A stretch of 35,411 bases of DNA from Carex sylvatica (lineage: Eukaryota > Streptophyta > Magnoliopsida > Poales > Cyperaceae): positions 1-35,411 of the forward strand of contig CAXKVR010000757.1 in NCBI GenBank assembly GCA_964058845.1. Direction: 5' to 3'. The translations under genes and the position numbers were made by a program. Below, one piece after another: positions 21,435 through 29,083 of the stretch. The notes under the pieces were generated by a model, which was not told the origin of the DNA, did not search any database, and worked only from the letters and a program-made list of their open reading frames with translations. Numbering within the stretch: the stretch's first letter is position 1; the number at the start of each line of letters is the position of its first letter.

Positions 21435-21575
21435 ATCTAGTCCCTACAAGCATGTTCTCATTTCTTTTATCTGGTCCCTACAAGCATGTTCTCATTTCTT
21501 TTATCTGGTCCCTACAAGTCTGTTTTATCTTAGTAGCCTGCAATTATTAAGCATTTATCTGGTCCCTACAAGCAT
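21435..21575. repeat. 34-bp tandem repeat
   Basis: The unit ATCTGGTCCCTACAAGCATG plus TTCTCATTTCTTTT starts at 21435, 21469 and 21503 with exact 34-base spacing. A fourth, interrupted start lies at 21557, and a related single word near 20828. Confidence 0.85.
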
Positions 21576-21692
21576 ATAGCCATAGATAAAAGGATACAAA
21601 AGGAAAACTTCTACATAACATACATAACACATAATTGTAAACTGTTTGGAAGAGCAGCTTTATACATCCACTAATCAAATGTACCATAAGAT

Positions 21693-21697
21693 TCATG
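21693..21697. repeat. Left target-site duplication of the copia-type element (TCATG)
   Basis: TCATG immediately precedes the 5' LTR and is repeated exactly at 24571-24575 after the 3' LTR. Confidence 0.9.
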
Positions 21698-22029
21698 TGT
21701 TGAATATTGATACAAAATTAGAATCTGAATATTTCAGATTTAGAGATCTGGATGCAACGTGTTGTGATGTATTTTTAGGCATGTAGTTGAGTTAGTGGGT
21801 TCTATAATTAGTCATGTAGGTTTTGTTTGTAATAGCAGGATACGTGGGGAATAATTCTATTTTGGGGACTGCTTGTAATAGGAGGATAGGTAGTGGGGTA
21901 CTAAATTTAGATTAATGTTTAGCTATAAATTCAGATGTACTTTGTATCCGAATTAAGGAAGCAATAGAAGTTAAATTTCAGCAGCAAATTTCTTCTCTCT
22001 ATTGTTGTATCCTTCAAAAATTTCCAACA
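21698..22029 (+). repeat. 5' LTR (332 bp)
   Basis: Begins TGTTGAATATTGATAC and ends TTTCCAACA. TATA box CTATAAAT at 21923-21930. Compared with the 3' LTR: A instead of C at the 23rd base, G instead of A in GATCTG(G/A)ATGC, and no 15-bp TGTTCTAAATTTAGA insertion. Confidence 0.95.
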
Positions 22030-22032
22030 AAT

Positions 22033-22045
22033 TGGTATCAGAGCC
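22033..22045 (+). other. Primer-binding site, initiator-tRNA-Met type
   Basis: TGGTATCAGAGCC lies three bases after the LTR end. It is the standard complement of the 3' end of plant initiator tRNA-Met used by copia elements. Confidence 0.9.
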
Positions 22046-22074
22046 AAAGGTTTGAGATCAGGGCAGATCCTACC

Positions 22075-23760
22075 ATGGCAGAGAACATGAGCGTTTCGAA
22101 TCCATCGATTCCGCTGTTCAAGGGAGACAACTATGAGTTTTGGAGCATCAAGATACGAACTTTGCTCAAGTCGCAAGGTCTATGGGAATTGGTGGAGACG
22201 GGAGAACCAGGCATAGATCCCACACCAGCAGAAACAGCGAAGCGAGATGCGAAGGCGCTGTTCTTCATTCAACAAGCCGTTGTTGACACGGTGTTCACAA
22301 AAATCGCAGCAGCGGCATCAGCAAAGGATGCATGGACAACCCTGAAAACTGCATTCCAGGGAAATTCGAAAGTTCGCGAGATAAGGCTACAAGGCTTGAG
22401 AAGAGAGTTTGAGACGTTGAATATGAATCAAGGCGAATCTGTTCAAGCATTTCTCACAAGAGTCACATCCACCGTCAACCAAATCCGAAGCTGTGGAGAA
22501 GATCTTCCAGAAAAAACGATTGTGTTGAAGGTGTTGCGCAGCTTGACAACCAAGTTTGATCATGTGGTGGCGGCGATCGAAGAATCCAAAGATCTATCCA
22601 CCTACACGTTTGATGAGTTGATGGGATCACTGCAGGTCCATGAAGTTCGTCTCAACCAATCAGAAGTGAAGGACGACACCAAAGCTTTCTATACCAAGGG
22701 CGATTCCTCAAGAAGCCAACAGCAAGGCAGAGGTATAGGCCAAGGTAACAGCAGAGGTCGTGGAAGAGACACGAGCAGCAGATACAACCATCAACAACAA
22801 CAAACAACAAAGAAGGATATTGAGTGCTACTATTGCCACAAGTTCGGTCACATCAAGGCAGATTGCTACAAGAAGAAGAGGGAAGACGAACAAGGCAAGC
22901 AAGGCGTTGAATGCCACTATTGTCACAGAATTGGCCATGTGCAGGCTGATTGCTACAAGAAGAAGCGTGAGGAAGAGCAAGCCAATGTTGTAGAGGAAAA
23001 TGAGCAACCATCACTCTTCATGGCACACACCGAAAGCAAGAGTGATGCAAGCAGCAAGAGCACAGTAGGAGCACATATAAAAGAAAATGGTGGCAGCAGT
23101 CCAGGAAGTGGCAAAATCATGGTGAGTAGAAATATTTTGTTTGATGAAAAAGCCCTCAAGGTGGAGAATCTAGGGCTCAATCGTCAGAGGCCGTTGAAGC
23201 TGGTTTACAACCATGATATACGACTAGCTCAGATGCCAGAAAAATGTAGTTTCAAGGTGTTGAGAGATATTGTGACAAAGATTTTTCCTTCATTAAAATC
23301 TGTGCTGATCAAGTACAAGGATTCTGATGGGGATATGGTTACCATTACTGATACACAAGTGCTGAGGATGGCAGAATCATGTTTCGACCAGCCTGTACAG
23401 GTGGAGGCAGAGAATGAAGAAAAGGGACTTTCCTTGATGAGACTACATATTGTAGAAGTCAATCCTGAGCAAGAGCCTACAATCACGGAGGAGGAAGATC
23501 ATGTAGTCGAAGAAGAAGAAGAGCCCATAGAAGAAAAGATAGGAGAGGGAGATGAAAAAGAAGAGTTTACAAAAGGAAGGAATATTGAGAAGAAGAGAGA
23601 AGTAAGAATTCCAGCACTAGATGGCAGTGGATTGACTCCAGACCTGTTAACCCAAGCAGAGGTAATCATGGAAAGAGAAGGTGACATGCCAAGTCAAGTG
23701 TCTGATTCCTTTGGAAATGGAAGAGGTTTTCTGGAAATGGAAGAGGTTTTCTGGAGATGA
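22075..23760 (+). CDS. Gag-PB1 fusion protein of the retrotransposon, 561 aa
   Basis: Residues 12-45 are the DUF4219-like start (PLFKGDNYEFWSIKIRTLL). Residues about 60-190 are the UBN2 Gag core. The two zinc knuckles are C251-C254-H259-C264 and C280-C283-H288-C293. Residues 349-360 (MVSRNILFDEKA) match the segment that normally joins integrase to reverse transcriptase in copia. Residues about 363-445 are a PB1 domain: basic LKLVYNHDIRLAQM with K375 and the OPCA motif YKDSDGDMVTI (414-424). It is followed by LHIVEVNPEQEP and a Glu-rich tail (to about 500) of the kind seen after PB1 in plant TPR-PB1 (Phox) proteins. Residues 505-561 are unidentified. The frame ends at TGA 23758-23760 because of a 20-bp tandem duplication (23713-23752). 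Confidence 0.85.
   Translation: MAENMSVSNPSIPLFKGDNYEFWSIKIRTLLKSQGLWELVETGEPGIDPTPAETAKRDAKALFFIQQAVVDTVFTKIAAAASAKDAWTTLKTAFQGNSKVREIRLQGLRREFETLNMNQGESVQAFLTRVTSTVNQIRSCGEDLPEKTIVLKVLRSLTTKFDHVVAAIEESKDLSTYTFDELMGSLQVHEVRLNQSEVKDDTKAFYTKGDSSRSQQQGRGIGQGNSRGRGRDTSSRYNHQQQQTTKKDIECYYCHKFGHIKADCYKKKREDEQGKQGVECHYCHRIGHVQADCYKKKREEEQANVVEENEQPSLFMAHTESKSDASSKSTVGAHIKENGGSSPGSGKIMVSRNILFDEKALKVENLGLNRQRPLKLVYNHDIRLAQMPEKCSFKVLRDIVTKIFPSLKSVLIKYKDSDGDMVTITDTQVLRMAESCFDQPVQVEAENEEKGLSLMRLHIVEVNPEQEPTITEEEDHVVEEEEEPIEEKIGEGDEKEEFTKGRNIEKKREVRIPALDGSGLTPDLLTQAEVIMEREGDMPSQVSDSFGNGRGFLEMEEVFWR
23161..23600 (+). other. Captured host gene segment (PB1 domain plus acidic tail)
   Basis: Limits are approximate. 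The copia relic ends near residue 361, and the PB1-containing part starts at VENLGLNRQRPLKL. The combination RPLKLVYxHDIRLAQMP, the OPCA motif with DGDMVTIT, and RLHIVEVxPEQEP is, from my knowledge of the family, closer to plant TPR-PB1 (Phox/CLMP1-like) proteins than to NBR1 or ARF/IAA PB1 domains. The segment is in sense orientation and intron-free, so capture could have been at the RNA level. Confidence 0.7.
23713..23752 (+). repeat. 20-bp tandem duplication inside the fused frame
   Basis: GGAAATGGAAGAGGTTTTCT occurs twice head to tail. Twenty is not a multiple of three. Counting one copy out brings the upstream frame exactly into the frame used by the RNase H part. Confidence 0.95.
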
Positions 23761-24236
23761 AAAGTATTAAGGGAGATATTTTGAAAAAGATGATCACAGA
23801 AGATACTGTTATCAAGCAAGAGAAGGTAATTGTCAAGGTTGGTGAAAGTTCAAAGCAAGCAACTGTGGCGTTGTCAACCTCTGAGGCAAAATATTCAGCA
23901 GTCAGTTCAGCGGCTTGTCAAGCAGTTTTGTTGAGGCGTATACTTGCTGATTTTGAGCAGGAACAACAACAGCCTACAGTGATATTCTGTGACAACCAAT
24001 CAGCAATAGCAATGGCGCAAAATCCAGAAGTTCATGAAAGGACCAAGCATAATGACATAAGTGTTCATCTCATTCGTGACCTTGTGACAAATGGTGACGT
24101 TGAGATCAGATATGTCAATTCAGACAAGCAGGTAGCAGACGTGCTTACGAAGGCATTGGCACAAAGCAAATTTGAACAATTTCGATCGGCACATGGAGTT
24201 GGCAATTTTGTATCAAGGGGGAGTGTTGAATATTGA
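23757..24236 (+). CDS. RNase H end of copia polyprotein, 159 aa (split off by frameshift)
   Basis: It overlaps the end of the Gag-PB1 frame by ATGA. The copia RNase H tail is clear from about residue 31: SSKQATVALSTSEAKYSAV, a CDNQSAIAMA segment with the catalytic Asp, HERTKHNDISVHLIRD, and DVLTKAL before the C-terminus, which runs to the PPT. The first 30 residues (MKSIKGDILKKM...) are not copia and are unassigned. Only the last part of RNase H is present, and there is no reverse transcriptase. It is probably not translated by itself; it reads as the 3' part of the formerly continuous frame. Confidence 0.8.
   Translation: MKSIKGDILKKMITEDTVIKQEKVIVKVGESSKQATVALSTSEAKYSAVSSAACQAVLLRRILADFEQEQQQPTVIFCDNQSAIAMAQNPEVHERTKHNDISVHLIRDLVTNGDVEIRYVNSDKQVADVLTKALAQSKFEQFRSAHGVGNFVSRGSVEY
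24215..24223 (+). other. Polypurine tract
   Basis: AAGGGGGAG directly abuts the 3' LTR, as required for plus-strand priming. Confidence 0.9.
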
Positions 24237-24570
24237 TACAAAATTCGAATCTGAATATTTCAGATTTAGAGATCTGAATGCAACGTGTTGTGATGTATTT
24301 TTAGGCATGTAGTTGAGTTAGTGGGTTCTATAATTAGTCATGTAGGTTTTGTTTGTAATAGCAGGATACGTGGGGAATAATTCTATTTTGGGGACTGCTT
24401 GTAATAGGAGGATAGGTAGTGGGGTACTAAATTTAGATGTTCTAAATTTAGATTAATGTTTAGCTATAAATTCAGATGTACTTTGTATCCGAATTAAGGA
24501 AGCAATAGAAGTTAAATTTCAGCAGCAAATTTCTTCTCTCTATTGTTGTATCCTTCAAAAATTTCCAACA
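24224..24570 (+). repeat. 3' LTR (347 bp)
   Basis: Same ends as the 5' LTR. TATA box CTATAAAT at 24464-24471. It carries a 15-bp tandem-type insertion (TGTTCTAAATTTAGA) next to ACTAAATTTAGA. Followed by the target duplication TCATG at 24571-24575. Confidence 0.95.
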
Positions 24571-24676
24571 TCATGTACTATAAGTCTATAGAACAATGTC
24601 ATGCTTATCTGTGATAGTTTATATGTATGAAATTGTAAAAACTGTCAAGAGGATTTATTAATTGGACACCTTCTAG

Positions 24677-25194
24677 CTAGTACCGACCATGGCCTGATGA
24701 AGTGACAGCTTCACTACAAATTTTGCTGCAAAAAATAAAAAAAAAAACCTATATTAGTTTTACCAATTTGAACCAGCAAACACAATTGTGCATTTGTATA
24801 AAGAGATGTACCTAGTTGCATCAAAGCCACTGATGTAACAAGAGTTGGAAGAACTTATCCCACCATCTGGCCCCTACAAAAATTTAAAATAAATTATAAT
24901 GTAAGAAAGTATAGCTCAATGAGAAGGCTTAGGAAAATCAAAAACAATTTGAGATCCTAAACATTAGACATTTTCAGTGCTTCTTAATGTCAAGAATTTT
25001 CTGGTATATTGCGAACAGACAGCAGTACTACATATTTGCACAACCTTGGTATAGAAACTGGTAACAGCTCAAGCCGAGGGACAATGCTCAAAGACAGATG
25101 AATGTATGCCAGTTATTTGATCCATGATGGCATTATAAGCAGCAACATTAAATTCTCCATGGCTTGTGTTCACTTTTGTCCCAAATAGTGCCCA
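24677..25194 (-). pseudogene. Exon-like remnants of an unidentified host gene
   Basis: Three minus-strand pieces have splice-like borders. 25194-25069 starts after ACAAGTACAG and is open for 41 codons to TGA (contains WALFGTKVNTSHGEFN and YNAIMDQITGIHSSVFEH). 24873-24812 lies between TTTGTAG and GTACATC. 24725-24677 starts after TTTTTTGCAG. The last two join in phase to a 36-residue end (GPDGGISSSNSCYISGF... to GHGRY and stop). I do not recognise the protein, and the first piece ends in its own stop, so they may be alternative ends or decayed. They sit inside the insertion cluster, which argues for a captured or truncated gene. Confidence 0.35.
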
Positions 25195-25457
25195 CTGTAC
25201 TTGTATATATATTTGTTTTTCCAAGCAACAAACTATTATTGTCTTTCATTTATAAATTATATGTTTATAAATTGTAAAAGCTGGAGGATCCCTTTGTAAT
25301 TTAAGATGGACAGAGGTGGGTCATAAGTCACACCAAGAGTGTTTTGCCACGCTTATGATTTAGTGGTTAGATGTAAGTTGACACTGAGCTAAAGTATCAA
25401 ATAATTTACACAAGTTGGTATGTAACCAGAATTATTTATTTCAGGGTAAATGAACAA

Positions 25458-25678
25458 TAATTTTTTTTTTTTTTTAAATGTGGGTTAATCCCACCAATTT
25501 CATTAGAAATCATAACTGTTCAAACTGCTGTCAATTCAAAAAAACTGAAATAAGAGCAGATACAAAAGCTGAAACTATCAGCAAAATCCAACAACAACTA
25601 TGAACAACTAAAACATCAAACCTAAAGCAAAGAAGAAACCTAAAAAACACATCAAAAGCCACAACCGAGAGCAAAGTA
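25458..25678 (-). mobile_element. 5'-truncated non-LTR retroposon end, 221 bp
   Basis: On the minus strand it reads ...GAAATTGGTGGGATTAACCC...ACATTT plus an A tail. It is bracketed by AACAA (25453-25457 and 25679-25683). The first SOT upstream copy (about 14928-14940) has the uninterrupted site GATGAACAAATTGAC. A related 3' end occurs at about 20882-20945. No coding sequence remains. Confidence 0.65.
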
Positions 25679-26049
25679 AACAAATTGACACCAATTTTTT
25701 TTCTTTTAAATGAAACAAAATAAGACAGTAATTAGGTCAGAAATGTATATCAGTACCAACTGGTCCTAAAATTGTAAAGGGGTACAAGCAACAACACAAA
25801 AGGCAATCAACAAAAAATGGCACCTGTATATGATCACATGATGACATCATAGAATAAGACAGGAGAGTCATATATACACTAACCACTAAATTGGTTCAGG
25901 ATATTTCCGTGAGATTGCTATCTAATTGAATTTTGGAATGCTCTATATGGTATTAGATAAATAGGCAGATGAGAAATACTGAGTGGTCTTTGGTTCGAGT
26001 CATGCTGGAGGGGAAAAGTTTTGGAGAACGGTATTTGCGAGTTTCGGCT

Positions 26050-26185
26050 GATGGTATGACTGGAATCAAACTGTTGCAGTCAAAATTTGACTGGAATATG
26101 ATCATTTTGTTCAAAATTTGATACAAATCGGACCATTTCGTTCGAAATTTGACAGTAATCATACTGTTTCGGCCGAAATTGGACG
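26050..26185. repeat. 31-bp degenerate minisatellite
   Basis: Units start at 26050, 26081, 26112 and 26143 with exact 31-base spacing, plus a partial at 26174. The conserved core is (C/T)(A/G)AAATTTGA with a downstream TCATTTTGTT / CATTTCGTT / ACTGTTTCGG part. The paralogous position near 15300 lacks the array. Confidence 0.75.
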
Positions 26186-27179
26186 AAAAAAACACATATT
26201 GTGTAACTCGGCCTGAAATTGGATCGGTACTGCTCGATTTTGATCCGGATCAGCCAATTCTGGTCCACAATGGCTGATTTTTCCTTTAATTATTCTGTTT
26301 TCAAATATGTAGTAAATTAACAAAATTAAGAGTCAATGGATGGTGTTGCAAGAGTTGAAGTTGAACACTGGCACTCGTGCCGTACTGGCTTGAGAAAAGC
26401 AACAAATTTTAGCTGCAATTGAAGCAGTTGGATAAATTGTAAAAGCTGGAGGATCCCTTTGTAATTTAAGATGGACACTATGTAGTCATTACTCATTAGG
26501 CTGAGAACAGGGGTGGGTCATAAGTCACACCAAGAGAGTTTGGCCACGCTTATGATTTTAAAAAAAAATTTCATATATATTGAAATTTCATTTTAAACAA
26601 AATTTACTATAGTACACTAATGGAAAAATTGAAATCAGGATCGGCCTATCTGGATCGGTTTTATTAATAAAACCGATCCTAAAAACTAATCAGATCGGAT
26701 TTTTTAGTCAACCGATCCTAATTTATGAACTTTTAGAATTGGTTCTTACTAAAAATCGATCCTGATAGTATCAGAATCGATTCTAACAAACAACCGATCC
26801 TAATTAGCATATATTAGAATCGGTTGTTTATAAAAAACTGATCCTGATACTATTAGAATCGGTTAGTTGAAACAACCAATCCTAAAACTCTTTTTTTTTT
26901 TTTTTTGCAGAACCAACTTTAAAAAATATTCAAAAAATGAATGCATCAAAATAAATTTATTAAACTTCTAATTTTTGACTACTTGACTTTATACTAAATT
27001 AATTCGAATGTTTAAAATTTTCAAATGTAGACTCATCACTCATAAGATAGGCGAGTCTCAACAGTCTAGATTCGTAATTTGAATCCAATTTGACGGGTTT
27101 TAGACTTGAGTTCACCAAGAACACCCTAGTTCTAGTCTAAAAATGAGGAGGATTTCAAACTTTCAATGCCTCGTGCCTT

Positions 27180-27516
27180 TCATATGTCATCATACCTCAT
27201 ATTTTATATCTTCATTTTCAAAGTCCAACTTGTCGTTCCGAACCGTTCAACATGATATATATACTAAAATATGGTTAGAGATAAAATTTTATAATTTTGA
27301 AATTTGTTTACTATTTTTTAAGATGGGTAGAAAATCATTGTATTTTGAACGGTTCAAAAACTTTGTATATATCTTAAAAATTAGTAAAAAAATTCAAAAA
27401 TATATAAAATTTTATCTCCATGCATATTTTAGTATAAATATTATGTTGAATGGTTCCGATCGACAATTTGAACTTTGAAAATAAAAATATAAAATATGAG
27501 GTATGATGAGATATGA
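27180..27516. repeat. Long hairpin inside the CACTA element (arms of about 115-120 bp)
   Basis: 27180-27300 and about 27398-27516 are inverted copies, about 88% identical over 114 compared bases, with about 95 nt between them. Both arms carry CATCATACCTCATATTTTAT. It belongs to the same family as the fold-back at 8210-8469 and the arm near 900-960. Confidence 0.75.
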
Positions 27517-27819
27517 AGCAGATACTTGTCTCTCACAAAGATGTTCAATGCAAATATTAAGTTACACTAGATTTTTCAACATTTTATTTTTACCCATTCT
27601 TCAATATATTTTATTAAAAATAATCAAAACTTTGAATTTTTTTTTTAAAATACCCAAGCCACATTCTTCAATAGTACTATTAGGATTGGTTGTTTGAAAC
27701 AACCGATCCTAAAACTCTTTTCTTTTTTTTTCTTTTTTTTTGCAGAAAACTTTAAAAAAAAAAAAACGTATTAGGATCGGTTGTTTCAAATAACCGATCC
27801 TAATAATTTTCCATATAAC

Positions 27820-28130
27820 CTGCTTAGGGTTCTTATTTTCATTTCGCGCCTCTTATTTTTAACTTAGCGTCTCTCTCTCTGTGTCTCTGTCTCTCCCTCT
27901 CAAATCCTCAGTCCTCTATGTGTTTCTCTCTCTTTCTCTCTCCGTTTCTTTCTCTCAAAGCCGAGCGTCTCGCACCTCTAGCTCAATTTTGTCAGTTTTT
28001 ATTTTTTTTAATTATTTTAAAAATTAATTAATGGTGTTTGTATATTATTTTCCAGTCTTGAGGACATCCCGCTCAAGTTACTTAATCATCCGGCTGATCA
28101 ACTATCACGGTATTAGCTTTATCTAATTTT
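27820..28130 (+). other. Leader- and exon-like stretch inside the CACTA element
   Basis: TTAGGGTTCTTATTTTCATT and a long CT-rich run (27868-27960) look like a plant 5' leader. Further on, TTTTCCAG is followed by CTTGAGGACATCCCGCTCAA, and the open stretch ends in ATCACG before GTATTAG, consistent with a small exon. It may be the element's own promoter and first exons or captured host sequence; nothing identifies a product. Confidence 0.3.
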
Positions 28131-29083
28131 CTCATTATTATACTTTTAAAACAAATTTTTTTTTGTATTTTTTATTGGAAAATATTTTTCCATCTCATTG
28201 TTACATTTGTTTTTGTTTTTCGGGTCTTTTCTAATCTCAAGTGATGTGATTGCAAAAGAGGTAATTATTGTTTTTTTATTGTTGTGCTTTACATTGATTG
28301 CATAAATGTGTATATTTCATAAATGTGTGTTAATTGAAGGAATAGCTCAATTAGTCACTTGTATGTTTCTTAATTAATTTTTTTTGGATTTAAATTTCTT
28401 GTTATAATATGTGATGCTTCACAAAACTTTGCATGAACATGCATGATTTTTTTGTAATAATTTAAGATGTGTATGATATTTAATTTAGGATGAGTATATG
28501 ATATTTGATTATTACTTTTTACTGTGCGAAAAAAAATAAAAAATTTAGGGTGCTGGCCAGCAAAATATATATGGAAGCTGGTCAAATAAATAAAAATATT
28601 TTTTTTAGCTTCAATGAAACATCATGATCGGTTATTTTAAATAACCGATTCAGATTACTACTATTAGGATCGGTTGTTTAAAATAACCGATCCTAATTCT
28701 AAAAAAAAAAAAAACTTTTAGGACCAGTTGTTTAAAATAACCGATCCTAAAAGATTTTTTTTTTTTTTTTTAGAATTAGGGTCGGTTATTTTAAACAACC
28801 GATCCAGATTACTACTATTAGGATCGGTTGTTTAAAATAACCGATCCTAAAAGTTTTTTTTTTTTTTGAATTAGGATCGGTTATATTAAGCAACCGATCC
28901 TAATAGTTATTATTTGGATCGGTTGTTTAAACAACCGATCCAGATAGTAACTATTAGGATCGGTTCGTAGGTAAGAACCGATCCAGATTATTGTAGTATC
29001 AGTATCGCCTTCATTAGGATCGGTTGTATTCTAATACTAATATGCGTGTATAATTGATTCTGATTTTATATTTTCCACTAGTG

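Larger units (their letters stand above)
21698..24570 (+). mobile_element. Ty1/copia-type LTR retrotransposon carrying a host-like PB1 segment
   Basis: Complete ends: 332-bp 5' LTR, PBS, two reading frames, PPT, 347-bp 3' LTR and a perfect 5-bp target duplication. Internal order is Gag (UBN2 type), two CCHC knuckles, a short relic of the region that follows integrase (MVSRNILFDEKA), a PB1 domain with acidic tail, an unidentified stretch and the copia RNase H end. Protease, the integrase core and reverse transcriptase are missing, so it is non-autonomous and must have moved with enzymes from another element. The LTRs differ at two bases plus a 15-bp indel. Confidence 0.93.
25272..26613. repeat. 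Duplicated SOT-flank block: end of copy 1, then SOT upstream copy 2 and start of copy B
   Basis: 25272-25365 (AAATTGTAAAAGCTGGAGGA ... CACGCTTATGATTT) continues the block interrupted at 15553. At 25366 it switches directly into a second copy of the SOT upstream region (GACACTGAGCTAAAGTATC, ATCAAATAATTTACACAAG), with no SOT gene between. From about 25890 it is the shared block again (TTTCCGTGAGATTGCTATC to CACGCTTATGATTTT) and is cut by the CACTA element at 26614. Confidence 0.75.
26614..29083. mobile_element. CACTA element, non-autonomous, about 2.47 kb
   Basis: Ends are CACTAATGGAAAAA at 26615 and, in reverse complement, CACTAGTGGAAAAT at 29083. Target duplication AGT (26611-26613 and 29084-29086); one extra A at 26614. 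Both subterminal regions (26630-26890 and 27670-27810, 28620-29040) are packed with 25-30-bp hairpins of the type GGATCGGTTGTTT / AAACAACCGATCC. No transposase motif is visible. The centre (27820-28130) has a CT-rich leader-like stretch and an exon-like piece. The paralogous block at 11131-11150 shows the empty site. Confidence 0.9.

Noticed and set aside
23161..23410. PB1 segment as NBR1- or ARF/IAA-derived
   Set aside because: The RPLKLVYxHDIRLAQMP start and RLHIVEVxPEQEP tail fit TPR-PB1 (Phox) proteins better from memory; not excluded without a search.
22708..23687. Open frames antisense to and in other frames of the Gag-PB1 region
   Set aside because: Shadows of the real frame; composition follows the complement of Gag and acidic codons.
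23740..23765. Programmed -1 frameshift or stop-restart (ATGA) between the two retrotransposon frames
   Set aside because: A 20-bp tandem duplication at the same place fully explains the frame change, and no slippery heptamer with a following structure is evident.
27143..27478. 111-codon plus-strand open frame as a gene
   Set aside because: It lies across both arms of the long hairpin; the frame is a by-product of the inverted repeat.
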